Source of the DNA: Platynereis dumerilii
Lineage: Eukaryota > Annelida > Polychaeta > Phyllodocida > Nereididae
Length of the DNA stretch: 64,000 nt
Reading direction: 5' to 3'
Assembly: GCA_026936325.1 (NCBI GenBank)
Contig: JAPTHN010000025.1
Coordinates: forward strand, 6,766,001-6,830,000
Part shown: in pieces, positions 33,056-43,875 of the stretch
Layout of the letters: every line of letters starts with the position of its first letter
Position numbering within the stretch: the first letter of the stretch is position 1
The notes under the pieces: generated by a model
The model's input: only the letters and a program-made list of their open reading frames with translations
The model's database searches: none
Told to the model about the DNA's origin: nothing
Position numbers and translations under genes: made by a program

Positions 33056-33654
33056 ATGTATTAAAGATTACATTGTAATTTTGATGTATAACTTTTAGGT
33101 TAAGTAATGTCGACAAAATGTTGTATTGTATGGATCCTGATTTATTGCGCAACTTAGTAATAAGAAATAATTCATAGATACATGGATTAAGAAATTGTAT
33201 AATTGTAGCTGGATTAAGAAATTGTATAATTGTAGCTGGATTAAGAAATACTGTTTCTAGTTTGAGTAAGACTCATCACTGTTAGAAATTTCAGTACAAT
33301 CAACGGTTTTATTCCGTAATTTATACGGTCAAACAGCCGTGATCATGAAACTGTAGAAATTACAGCTTTCTTGTTGTTATTATAACGTGTTTTATTAATT
33401 CACGGTTTAAAAACTGTAACTGAAGACTTAGCCTTGTTTTTGTTTTCTGTGCCCTTAAAGAAGCTTTATTGGCAATGCCTTAAGGTGTTTTAACTTAAGA
33501 GCAGTCATTTAATCTCTGGAAGCAGGACTGCTGAGACACATAAGGTAAGATTACTTTTATTTCTTCATTTAGCATGCATGATAATGCTAAATTATATCTA
33601 ATTGCCTATTATTTAATAACTACTGTAATGGTTGTATTGAAGTAATAAAATGGT

Positions 33655-33908
33655 ATGGTTCCATAGCCGTACCGGAGGAGGGGGGGCAGGGGGGGGGGCG
33701 ATTGCCCCCCAAAAGTTTGGGAAAAAGTAAGATTCGGGTAAAAGGGCTAAAAAATTTGGGCAGATGATTAAATTAAAAATATTGAAAATTAATAGTTTCC
33801 AGGTAATTTCATTTGAAATTGCATTAAATTTAAATCTTTAAATTCGGGCAAATGTCGCTCGCCCCACCCCCAAAAAATTGCGCGCCCGGTACGTCTTTGT
33901 ATGGTTCC
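33655..33908. repeat. Short G/C-run MITE
   Basis: GTATGGTTCCATAGCCGTACCGG at the left resembles the inverted CCCGGTACG..TATGGTTCCAC at the right. G runs near 33678-33700 and C runs near 33863 make it fold. Non-coding. Confidence 0.45.
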
Positions 33909-33939
33909 ACAACCCACAATATTTTTTGTGAGAGATATT

Positions 33940-34096
33940 CCTTGATGAGGATGAATGGGGCTTTACGTCCTCTATTTATGCACTAGTCTTGATAGGTTAA
34001 TTAGCACAGGAGTAAGACAAGTGGCTCTGCAGGAGCTGAAGTTGAACCCTGGACCCATTGATTGCCAGCCCAACACTCTACCACTGAGCTAATCCT
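33940..34096 (-). repeat. tRNA-derived SINE, minus copy
   Basis: On the minus strand GGATTAGCTCAGTGGTAGAG is a good A-box region and CCAGGGTTCAACTTC a B box. The tail half contains TTTATGCACTAGT and TTAATTAGCACAGGAG, homologous to the plus copy next to it. Confidence 0.75.
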
Positions 34097-34108
34097 CCCC
34101 CTCCTTAA

Positions 34109-34308
34109 CGAGGGCGAGGGTTGGTCTAGTGGTAATGTGCTGGGCCAATCACTTGGTCCAGGGTTCGAATCCAGCTCTTGCTGGGTAACCCTGGCCTATG
34201 TTGGACGGCTGTTGCAATCATCCTTTGCCTCATTGCCGTGGCCTCCCCTGTCCTAATTAGCCTACCAAGTGCATAAATACATGTCGTAAATCCCCAATCA
34301 TCCATCCA
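34109..34308 (+). repeat. tRNA-derived SINE, plus copy with perfect target duplication
   Basis: The A-box-like TTGGTCTAGTGGTA and B box GGGTTCGAATCC lie at 34129-34172. The body matches 15856-15962. CCCCCTCCTTAA flanks it exactly at 34097-34108 and 34309-34320. The duplication marks LINE-driven insertion, here at the edge of the older minus-strand SINE. Confidence 0.85.
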
Positions 34309-34689
34309 CCCCCTCCTTAATGGACTCATTTATTAATCAGTATGAATAAATTATCATCACCCTGTAGACTAGAATAACCCAAATGTTACATTCTAATTTG
34401 TCTACAATGTTTAAATATTAATAGACCTACTATGTAAAAATATTTTAATTTTATTGTTTTTCTCGCACCATTTATTATTTATTTAAATAATTTATTTGTC
34501 ATTATTTTACATGTGATTATATTTTACACAACTATCAATATGATTTTAAAATAACTTTGCAGTGAAAGTTTCACTTAAGGACTTTAGTCTGTGTTTCATT
34601 GGTCATGTTTGCAGACTTAAGACTTAAGCACCGAAGGCAATCAACTCAATAGCAAACTATCAACAAGAAGCTTCTAAGCCTATACAAGT

Positions 34690-35110
34690 TAAAGAGTGTT
34701 GTCTAATTTTCAGATTCAAGACAGAGGCTGACTGGATGAAGTACATGTGTGTGTTAATTGTGCAATGCTAGTTCATGGAGAGGCCTTTCATGATTGTGTT
34801 TCTTCAGGTCTTTGAAGCTGTCAACTCTTCCAAGGTTAGTGGCACAACAACATTTTTATGTCTGCTCTCCTTTCCTCCAAATAATTAATGCTCAAAAACT
34901 CACTCATAGTTATATACTATGTCTGCTCTCAACTAGTGAAATATAGCAAAGTAATTTGTTAGTAATCACTGGGGTTTGCAATATTTCACATAATTATAAT
35001 ATTGGAATTAATTTCCAAATGTAATTGCATGTTTTGCAACAGTTTAACTTCTAAATTCTCTTGGCTTATTTTGCAAAGCTATAATTATGGATATCCAATG
35101 GTTTTTAGCT
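34690..35110 (+). repeat. Duplicated block, copy A
   Basis: Matches 37372-37730: TTTTCAGATTCAAGACAGAGG, CTTCAGGTCTTT.AAGCTGTC, AACTCTTCCAAGGT, and ATATGGA/ATCCAATG-type ends. It has exon-like edges (TTTTCAG acceptor, AAG/GT donor), but the frame is broken here. Confidence 0.65.
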
Positions 35111-35189
35111 CATCTATTTTCTTTGAAAATGAAGAGCTATTGTGGTCACTCGATCTTCAGCGTCGTCGGCGTTGTCCTGGTTAAGGTTT

Positions 35190-37345
35190 GTGTAAGTGTC
35201 CATTTGTGACCTTAGTTTTCCGCTTATGGCATGAAAATGAAATTTGGTGAAGGTATGGGGCTATAGGTATGGATTGGGAACATGTAGAGAAATCCAAGAT
35301 GGCTGCCATTTTGTGGCGGTCATTTTGGCAGCCATCTTTCTTCATTCTTAACTGCCCATTGTGACCTTATGATTTCACATGCAGTTATGAAATTTGGTAC
35401 AGGTATTTGCCTGTGGGTATCGATCGGGATTATGTTGAGAAATCCAAGATGGTGGCCATTTTGTGGTGGCTATTTTGGCAGCCATCTTTCTTCATTCTTG
35501 AACTGCACATTGTGACCACAATATTTCGCTTAGAGTTATGAAATTTGGTACAGGTATTGGCCTGTGGGCATTGATCGGGAACATGTTGAGAAATCCAAGA
35601 TTGCAGACGTTTTGTGGTGGCCATTTTGACAGCCATCGTTCTTCATTCTTAACTGCCCATTGTGACCTTATGATTTCACATGCAGTTATGAAATTTAGTA
35701 CAGGTATTGGCCTGTGGGTATCGATTGGGAGCATGTTGAGAAATCCAAGATGGCAGCCATTTTGTGGTGGCCATTATTGCAGCCATCTTCATTCTTGAAC
35801 TCCCCACTCTGACCTTAATATTTCACTTACAGTTATGAAATTTGGTACAGGTATTGGCCTGTGGGTGTGGATCAGGAACATGCTGAGAAATACAAGTGGG
35901 AGGCCATTTTGGCAGCCATCTTTCTTCATTTCTTGAACTGCCGATTGTGACCGTAATATTTCGCTTAGAGTTATGAAATTTGTTACAGGTATTTGCCTGT
36001 GGGTATCGATTGGGAGTATGTTGAGAAATCCATGATGGTGGCCATTTTGTGGTGGCCATTTTGGCAGCCATCTTTCTTCATTCTTGAACTGCACATTGTG
36101 ACCACAATATTTCGCTTAGATTTATGAAATTTGGTACAGGTATTGGCCTGTGGGCATTGATCGGGAACATGTTGAGAAATCCAAGATAGCTGACTTTTGT
36201 GGGGGCCATTTTGACAGCCATCTTTCTTCATTCTTGAACTGACCATTGTGACCTTAGTATTTCACTTACAGTTATGAAAGTTGGTGCAGGTATTGGCCTC
36301 TGGGTATTGATCAGGAACATGCTGAAATATCTAAGATGGTGACCAATTTTTCAGCCATCTTTCATTTCTTGAATTGCCCATTGTGACCTTAATATTTCAG
36401 AGTTATGAAATTTGGTACATGTATTGGCCTGTGGGTATTGATCGGGAACATCCAAGATGGCTGCCATTTTGTGGCGGTCATTTTGGCAGCCATCTTTCTT
36501 CATTCTTAACTGCCCATTGTGACCTTATGATTTCACATGCAGTTATGAAATTTGGTACAGGTATTTGCCTGTGGGTATCGATCGGGATTATGTTGAGAAA
36601 TCCAAGATGGTGGCCATTTTGTGGTGGCCATTTTGGCAGCCATCTTTCTTCATTCTTGAACTGCACATTTTGACCACAATATTTCGCTTAGATTTATGAA
36701 ATTTGGTACAGGTATTGGCCTGTGGGCATTGATCGGGAACATGTTGAGAAATCCAAGATAGCTGACTTTTGTGGGGGCCATTTTGACAGCCATCTTTCTT
36801 CATTCTTGAACTGACCATTGTGACCTTAGTATTTCACTTACAGTTATGAAAGTTGGTGCAGGTATTGGCCTCTGGGTATTGATCAGGAACATGCTGAAAT
36901 ATCTAAGAAGGTGACCAATTTTTCAGCCATCTTTCATTTCTTGAATTGCCCATTGTGACCTTAATATTTCACTTAGAGTTATAAAATTTGGTTCATGTAT
37001 TGGCCTGTGGGTATTGATCGGGAACATCCAAGATGGCAGCCATTTTGGCAGCAATCTTTCTTCATTTCTTGAACTGCCCATTGTGATCTCAATATTTCGC
37101 TTAGAGTTATGAAATTTGGTACAGGTATTGGCCTGTGGGTATGAATCAGGAACATGTTGAGAAATCCAAGATGGTGGCCACCAAAATGGTCACTTTAAAA
37201 TGGCTGATATCCTTGAACTGCCCATTGTGACCTTGCTACTTTGCTTAGAGTTTTGAAAGTAGATACCGTTATTGGCCTGTGGGCATGGATCAGGAACATG
37301 TCAATAAATCCAAGATTGTGGTAATTTTGGCAATATAGGGTGGGG
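35190..37345 (+). repeat. Satellite array, about 150-bp unit, 14-15 copies
   Basis: GTTATGAAATTTGGTACAGG recurs every 130-153 bp from 35237 to about 37250. Each unit has GAGAAATCCAAGATGGC..GCCATTTTG and GCCATCTTTCTTCATTCTTGAAC. A longer unit of about 571 bp is visible: 36112-36400 is almost the same as 36683-36970. The many short frames across it are by-products. Confidence 0.92.
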
Positions 37346-37371
37346 AGAGGGTAAACTTATAAGCATAAGCA

Positions 37372-37730
37372 ATTAAAGAGTGTTGTCAATTTTCAGATTC
37401 AAGACAGAGGCCGATGAAGTACATGCGTCTTGTGCAACACCAGTTGATGAACAAGTCGTGAAATTCACGGATAGGTCTGCCATGATTGTGTCTTCAGGTC
37501 TTTCAAGCTGTCAACTCTTCCAAGGTCAGTGGCACAATGATCCCAACAGTAGATTCATGCCAATTAAATGAAATATAGCCTATGACTCTCAAACTATTCG
37601 GTGAGGTTTGCATTATTTCACATATATTTGTATTCATTTTAAAATGTAGTTTTGTGACAGTGTAACTTCCAAATTCTCCTCGCTTAATTTACGAAGTTAT
37701 AAATATGGACATGCAATGTTTTTAAAAACA
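37372..37730 (+). repeat. Duplicated block, copy B, with exon-like open frame
   Basis: Copy of 34690-35110. Between a TTTTCAG acceptor at about 37397 and an AAG/GTCAGT donor near 37526 one frame stays open: FKTEADEVHASCATPVDEQ, then VVKFTDRSAMIVSSG. It may be an exon of the host EnSpm-like element; I do not recognise a domain. Confidence 0.45.
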
Positions 37731-37779
37731 GTCTTGAATGCTGCCTCATCAATCTCCCCTCTGGCATCTGTCTACCTCT

Positions 37780-38476
37780 CCATCCACAACCCACTCCCCT
37801 TCAACCACTCCCAATCCTATCCCCTTTCCCCTCTGCCACCAGTCCCTCCTTATTCCCTTTCCCCCAGCCCCCACCCTCTCCTCTCCTTTCCTTCTTTATT
37901 TCTCCTGCCTTTCTGTTGCCGTAGAGCCATTTCAAAATAGGTATAGGTTATTAACCACAAGAGAGGAAATATGTTATTTATCACCCGGGTGCTTTAGATG
38001 TAATAAACAAATTCCTTATACCATATTGAATAACCCACTTAAGCCGCGAGACAATCACTCAGTCGAACTTGAGATAAGTGGACAATAAAGAATATGAATG
38101 GGATAAGATATCGTTGCTGGCTGGTCTACCTCTCTTCTCTCCTCTCTCCATCTCCTCAATCCCTCTCCTCTCTCCCTCTCCTCTCCTCTCTCCATCTTCT
38201 CCCTTCCTCTCCTCTCTCCCTCTCCTCTCTCCCCTCTCCCTCTCCCCTCTCAATCCCTCCCTTCTCCCCTTCTCCTCTCCCCCTCTCCCCTCTCTCTCTC
38301 TCTCTCTCCCTCTCCTCTCCCTCTCGTCTCTCCCTCTCGTCTCTCCCTCTCGTCTCTCCCTCTCGTCTCTCCCTCTCATCTCTCCCTCTCGACTCTCCCT
38401 CTCGTCCCTCCCTCTCGTCTCTGCCTCTCGTCTCTGCCTCTCGTCTCTCCCTCTCATCTCTCCCTCTCGTCTCTCC
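37780..38476. repeat. CT-rich low-complexity tracts
   Basis: CCCTCTCC-type runs at 37780-37910 and a long CTCTCCCTCTCGT array at 38119-38476. Open frames on both strands here are artefacts of the repeat. Confidence 0.9.
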
Positions 38477-39464
38477 AAAAGATATTCTTAAGCAATCGTT
38501 GAGACGTCACCGGCATTGCAGCTGCCTGATGTCAAAATCAAACAAGAGCCCAAACAATGTCAATGTGTTGTCATGGTTGCTTCATGATGCCTTCACATTT
38601 TTGTAATGGCAGGAAAAAGTTTTAAAGTGACACTTTTGACTTAAACTGGGGGGGGGGGGCAGGGCGGGGGTTGGGTAGTGGAAAGGGAGGCAAGCCCATC
38701 CCTGCCAGCCATCCTTGCCCTCCCCTCCCCTGTGAAGACTGATAATTATCATTTGGCAATTCTTGATGACTTTGCAGATGCTATATATTATGATCCAACA
38801 AATTTCTGCATTTTATTCAGTTTCTTGTGCCTTTCAGCATGATGATGAAACACCACTTGCCCCACTCTCGGAAATTATCTGGCTATGCCACTGCAGTATT
38901 GAAATATAACAACATGACAAAACCGCTCGAATCAGGGTCATAATCAGGATATTGTTATGTAGTGCTCGAATGGGTAGTTAATTTTTTCACCTGATTTAAA
39001 TATTATTGGAAAGATTTTAAATACAGAACCGTGATGTACCTCTGGAGCAACAATGGTCATGACATCACAATTGCATTACTTTGGCCGCTGTTTTGTGACG
39101 TCATCAGGCATCTCATTCTGCAATGCTGGTGATGTCATAACTATGTTTGATAGTGATTCTAAAAACATCATAGGTCCTGATATTTAGGCTGTAGGCCTAA
39201 ACAATTTGATGATATTCATAGCCAATCAGCTGGTAATGCTTCAATTATGCCTTCTCTTGTATCAAGTGAAAAAATATTTGTATCTCTGTTTACAGGAACA
39301 TTTGAGCAGACTAGAGGTGGCAGAAGAACGAGGAGTGCCAGTATCACCAATGATAGTTTGATATGGTAAATATGCCTTTTTTAGATGTCATTGATAAAGC
39401 CTGGCTACTTTGAAAAAATGCCTAAACACTAAACACTAGTAAACAGGTATCATTTCTACATGTA

Positions 39465-40301
39465 CACTCAACAAAAGAACAAACACCCCCATACATTTTT
39501 GCTGATAATTTGTACGATTTTTTGGGCCAAAACCAATTAAACAGTAGTGATCCTATTACAAAAATGTATCAATGTGAAAATAATTGAAGTGCGACCATTT
39601 CCTCTTTACCTTTGACCTCGTTTATCATATTTGGGTATTTTTTTAAATGCCCATACCCACATCTCACTAAAAGAATTGGCGTGTCATTTCGAAGTGTGTG
39701 ACAAAGAGCCCTAAAAAAGCAGAAAAAAAAAGCTTTATTTTTAGCTACAGATCACCATTGTGAATTTGTTGCAGCAAGTGAAATTACTTTTATGAAAAGT
39801 TTACATGACATGACCAGTTGAATCTCGGAAATGCAAATGCCATGTTCACATCAAAGTATCAAACAGAAGACAAATTTTTGAAAATAACTCGATTAGAACC
39901 AAATAACATGAGTCGTTTCCCTTGCTGTATGAAACCCACATCTGGAAGGTGATCTGTAGCTATCAAAAATAAAGCATAATGTCACAATTTTTTCGTTTTT
40001 TATGGCTCTTTGTCGCACAATGCGAAATGACACCTAGATTTTTTTGGTGAGATGTGGGTAATCTGGGTATGGGGCCATTTAAAAAAAACATCCAACTGTG
40101 ATAAACAAGGTAAAAGGTAAATGTTCCGGAAATGGTCCCACAAGGTAAGAGGTAAATGTTAGGGAAAAACGGTCGCACTTGAATGATTTTCAGCACATGT
40201 TTATAATAGGATCAACACTGTTTAATTGGTTTTGGCCAAAAAAAATTATCTCACAAATTATAAGCAAAAATGAAGTGGTACGTTTCATTATTTGTTGAGT
40301 G
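39465..40301. mobile_element. Foldback Tc1/mariner-type element
   Basis: TA (39463-39464; 40302-40303) flanks ends starting CACTCAACAAA. The arms, roughly 39465-39765 and 39945-40301, are long diverged inverted copies sharing GGCCAAAACCAATTAAACAG, CATTTTTGCT.ATAATTTGT and AGCTACAGATCACC. Only about 180 bp in the centre is single-copy. No gene. Confidence 0.8.
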
Positions 40302-40353
40302 TACAGTAGCAAGATTTTATACCTACCCTGAAATTTGGTCATTTCTTGGGTAG

Positions 40354-40795
40354 CTAACTGGCTGAGTGGTTTAGGTGCCCGCCAGAAGGTCTTTGCCTGC
40401 CTGGGTTTGAAAATTCGAGCTGGATGTCATTCGGTGCCACATTGTATCAATGTTTAACATTGATTATCCTAAAGTGGTTAACTCCCATAACTTTACTTTT
40501 AACAGGGTTACTGTGAAAATAGCTTAGCCATGTTTTAAGCTGACCTCATGTTATATAATGACAAAATCATTTTCCCAGTAACCTGTTAAAAGGTAAGTTG
40601 TGTGAGACGTTAAGTTGCTGGCACCTTGTATCAGTGTCTGTGCTGGGCAAGTAAGAGATGCCTCACATGGGTTAAATGTATAACATGTTGAGGGCATTTG
40701 CTCTCTCTCCCATCTCATCAATCAACCCTCGTGAGTGTCCAGAACTGGGCTTAGAGGGCTGCGCTTACCATATATCTATCTATCATAATGCTTTA
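40354..40795 (+). repeat. Probable tRNA-derived SINE with ATCT tail
   Basis: GGCTGAGTGGTTTAGGTGCC is a tRNA-like D-arm, and CTGGGTTTGAAAATTCGAG is a degenerate B box. The body ends near GGGCTGCGCTTACC and an ATCTATCTATC tail at 40774-40786. Confidence 0.55.
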
Positions 40796-40970
40796 TCCCA
40801 CTGCGACCATGACTACCTTATGATTTCTATCCAACCAATTTTGACTTGATCAACCATTTCTTGAACACCTTTAATATTTGTGAATCAGTGCAGACATTGT
40901 ATTGTTGTTTGTGTGATCCTCCTCATTCTCCCCAGCTATTGGTTATCTAACCATTTTCCTTTTGTTCCAG

Positions 40971-41144
40971 GTGTCATGTCTGTAACTGATTTCTCACTGC
41001 TGGTAGACAATAGAGTTGTGATAGAAAAAATGAAGACTTTCTACGATGCTCTGGCACGACTTTTTGCCTCTTACTACAATACTACGTCGTGAATATCGCA
41101 TATCCTCCAGAAGTGCAAACAAGCCTAGAATTTATCGTGCAGAG
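40971..41144 (+). pseudogene. EnSpm-associated protein, penultimate exon (broken)
   Basis: Acceptor CTTTTGTTCCAG before 40971 and donor GTAACA at 41145. It encodes SLLVDNRVVIEKMKTFYDAL, then ARLFASYY, and in a shifted frame YVVNIAYPPEVQTSLEFIVQ. The pattern (V-D/E-x-R-V-V, LF-x-x-Y, N-x-x-YP-x-E, EFIQ) is one I know from C-termini of proteins encoded by fish and invertebrate EnSpm-type elements. An 8-nt near-duplication of TACTACAA at about 41077-41091 causes the frame break. Recognition is from memory, so the family is tentative. Confidence 0.6.
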
Positions 41145-41448
41145 GTAACATTATTCTATCTTGGTTGGACTGTAAAAGGTACAGTGATTGATAGGCCTGT
41201 AACTGAAGGCAATCAAGTGACAATGCGTTTTGCAGTAGCAAAATCATAAGACGGGAAATATGTTATAGTAACTGACAGTAATACTGACTTCTCTGAATTA
41301 ATAAATTGAGGCTAAGAGGTCACTGCTTGGCTATGTTTTGCAAACTTGAAAATGTGGAAGTTATAACAATAATAAATAAATCCAACAGAATATCAAACAA
41401 AATGGGTAATTTTTGTAAAGCTTTTACATTTTGAATTTTGTGTTTCAG

Positions 41449-41550
41449 TGTTTCTTCAAGATAAACCCGGAGCGAGTGAAAGGAAAGAAATACACGACGA
41501 TTAATCCGAAAGTTTTGAACTTAGTCAATGAAATGGCAACTTTTTTATAA
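41449..41550 (+). pseudogene. EnSpm-associated protein, last exon
   Basis: After TGTGTTTCAG, one frame gives CFFKINPERVKGKKYTTINP, then KVLNLVNEMATFL and TAA at 41548-41550. This basic, leucine-rich end is what follows EFIQ in the same protein group. Its phase differs by one base from the preceding donor, a further sign of decay. Confidence 0.55.
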
Positions 41551-41839
41551 CCTCTGTGTCATTTTGGCAAATACAATAATGTATGCTGGCATTATTTTGA
41601 GTGAACATACAAAGATAAATTTAAAAATAATTCTTTAGATATTGCATTCTTGTCCTCTGGAGTCATGTTCATAAAAAAAGTGACATTAGATGGAATTGTT
41701 TGAAATATTTACTTTGAAAAATTGTGTATCAAGCTAATGAGGAAATGGTACTGTTCATATAGTCTACATGTATGAACAACATGTATGGACCTTGGACAGC
41801 ATGTGGTATACAGTGTGTTCTCAAAAATATGGAATGCTG

Positions 41840-42330
41840 ACTTTAATATTATGACACATTTATTTAATATTAAGACAAATTTATTGAATTAAATTCATCA
41901 GAAGAATTGATGTTCTGTGGAGATTTTCACAACTATTTAGTGAAATAATGTTATTGTGTGAAGCAGCCAATAAGTATCCTTTGATGTTGTTTATAGTCTA
42001 CAAATTCAATATATTGGAAACAATGTGTTTTTACAGATATAATGCAGACTTCAATATTTAGACAAACTATCGAATTTGGTTCATCAAAAGAATTGATGTT
42101 GTATGGAAATGTTGTCACCTATTTTGTGAAATAATGCTATTGTGTGAAGCAGCTAATCAGTATCGTTTAATGTTGATTATAGTCTACATATTCAATATAT
42201 TGGAGGCAATTTGTTCTTACATATATAATGCAGACTTTAATATTTTCATCAAAAGAATTTATTTGTGTAGAAATGCTGCCGTCTTTAGTCAAATAATGTT
42301 ATTGCATGAAGCAGCTATTCGGTTAATAGA
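41840..42330 (+). repeat. Tandem repeat, 163-184 bp unit, about 2.7 copies
   Basis: ATGTTATTGTGTGAAGCAGC recurs near 41948, 42132 and 42295. Each unit also has TCATCAAAAGAATTGATGTT and CTACAAATTCAATATATTGGA. Non-coding. Confidence 0.8.
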
Positions 42331-43280
42331 CTATATAAATTGTAAAATGAACATTATATTAATACACTCTGGATACAGTTTGTTATTGAAGCTTATAAAT
42401 TAATAGTAAGACATCTTTCATGATCCTGTCTTTTATTTGATATATTTGTGATTCTACCATAATAAAGAAGTCCATTGCATACATGTTTATTTGTTTTGAT
42501 GAGCACACAAACCGTAACAACTGCATACAGCTTTCATTCTTTGACGCCTGTCCCTGCAATTGGGAGTAGGCTTTTTCAATGGCACTCCTGGAAAAAGCCG
42601 CAGACTCTCTTGGTTCCTTACAGTACATACATACATGCTATGTGCCTTTTATATAACCAATTGAATGGGCAATTATTTCCTGCCTCACGTACTGTTGGGA
42701 TGGTTCGCACCTCTGCTACTGTTAAATGTGTGAATGATTATAAAATAATGAGGAATGTGAAATTTCCATACTTCATGGGAGTATTTTCCACATGAAATCT
42801 GCAGTGGATATTACAATATGTTGGCCGTAATATATCAAAATTATACGGACACATACTTTTGATATTACCTTAAAAGGTCCGTAAAATGCAGTGCTGTGCA
42901 GAAAAATTTACAATAATAATGGCTGTGAATTTTACGATCAAATTGCTGTAAATTTCACATAACCCAGGTGGTTTACTACAAAGACATCCATTTTTCCTTG
43001 TACAATTCACGGCACAAAGCCTGTTAATTTTACGGTTTTTAGCTGTGAACTTAACATGTGTGTGTAAACCATCTACAGGTCCCCGTATATTTTACGGTTT
43101 TCTTTTGGCAGCCAAAACTGCCGGTCATTTGACCGTAAAATCTACGGAAATTTCTAACAGTGCAGAAATTTTGAAGTTTTGTGTTAACTTTAAAAAATGT
43201 TGAATTTTAAGGTTTCAAGTTATTCCATAACTTTGATTGTAATTGATAAACTTTATTGGTATGAAGTATGTATCTTTTGT

Positions 43281-43292
43281 AAGAAAAGAGGA
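43281..43292 (+). other. Polypurine tract of the gypsy element
   Basis: AAGAAAAGAGGA ends exactly where the 3' LTR starts. It confirms that 43293-43460 is a true 3' LTR and not a solo LTR. Confidence 0.8.
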
Positions 43293-43460
43293 TGTTATGT
43301 ATCCGTGGTGGCGCCGTTGTCGCATTTGTAGTTACTGAATAAACAGCCAGATGGCGCATTGAGTTTCCTGACAAGATCCAACATGGCTGTTTTGCTTTTG
43401 GATATTTCCGATTTGTAATCAGCCCACATCGGCTTAATGAGATGTTACCGAGACATAACA
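43293..43460 (+). repeat. 3' LTR of the gypsy element
   Basis: 168 bp, about two differences from 27995-28162, followed by the TTCAC duplication. Confidence 0.9.
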
Positions 43461-43859
43461 TTCACTTTTAAAGGTTTTTCTGGGAGTTCATGCCTTTTCT
43501 TTCAGACTTGTTGCAATGGAAATGCTTGTGTTCTCTCAGCAAAATATAGAAACAACCTCATGCCTCAACCCCTGGGAATATTACCTTTCATTTGGTATCA
43601 AAATTGATTGTTATCAGCATCATCTAAGCATGATAAATTTAATTTTATTTTCTACAGTTCCAGGTTCAATTAGCTGATATCGTTTGAAGTTTCATTTGTT
43701 ATGACAATCACCACGGCAACCAAAAATGCACATATAATGAATCTGAGCAAATAATACATAATAATACCAAGTTTGAAGTAGTTTCCAACAACACTTGTCA
43801 AGATATAGACAATTTCAATATTTATCGGTATTTTTAGAAAAATTGCAATTTGGGATGTT

Positions 43860-43875
43860 GGTTGCCATGGCAACC
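43860..43875. promoter_or_regulatory. Perfect RFX X-box palindrome
   Basis: GGTTGCCATGGCAACC is the ideal two-half-site RFX motif. A weaker one, GTTGCCATGGAAAC, lies at 44035-44048, and a half site CACGGCAACC near 43712. No downstream gene was identified, so this may be motif content of an old repeat. Confidence 0.4.

Larger units (their letters stand above)
33277..43162 (+). mobile_element. EnSpm/CACTA-like DNA transposon inserted in the gypsy element
   Basis: Ends CACTGTTAGAAATTTC (33277-33292) and its exact reverse complement (43147-43162) bound 9886 bp. Both subterminal regions are full of short CCGTAAAAT/ATTTTACGG palindromes (33296-33420; 42815-43145), as in CACTG-ended EnSpm elements. 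The flanking triplets CAT and CAG are an imperfect target duplication. Broken exons at 40971 and 41449 match proteins that I recall from animal EnSpm elements. Later guests include two SINEs, a satellite and a foldback mariner-like element. Upstream and downstream gypsy sequences stop exactly at its ends. Confidence 0.75.
27995..43460 (+). mobile_element. Ty3/gypsy (Mag-type) LTR retrotransposon, split by a transposon
   Basis: 168-bp LTRs at 27995-28162 and 43293-43460 start TGTTATG and end CATAACA. TTCAC flanks the outside (27990-27994, 43461-43465). Parts in order: 5' LTR, primer site, gag, protease, RT, RNase H, integrase, polypurine tract, 3' LTR. Removing the 9.9-kb insertion at 33277-43162 leaves about 5.6 kb, normal for the family. 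The double zinc knuckle with CPAYGRTCKNC between them suggests the Mag/SURL clade. LTRs differ at about 2 of 168 sites, so it is young. It looks nearly whole apart from the insertion and about one break. Confidence 0.85.

Noticed and set aside
34130-34180. Functional tRNA gene
   Set aside because: A and B boxes are present, but the cloverleaf is imperfect and a SINE body with target duplication follows.
35190-37345. CRISPR-like array
   Set aside because: Units are contiguous 150-bp satellites in a eukaryotic genome, with no short repeat-spacer structure.
38059-38606. Arg/Glu-rich and Ser/Leu-rich long frames
   Set aside because: Artefacts of the CTCTCC simple repeat, open on both strands.
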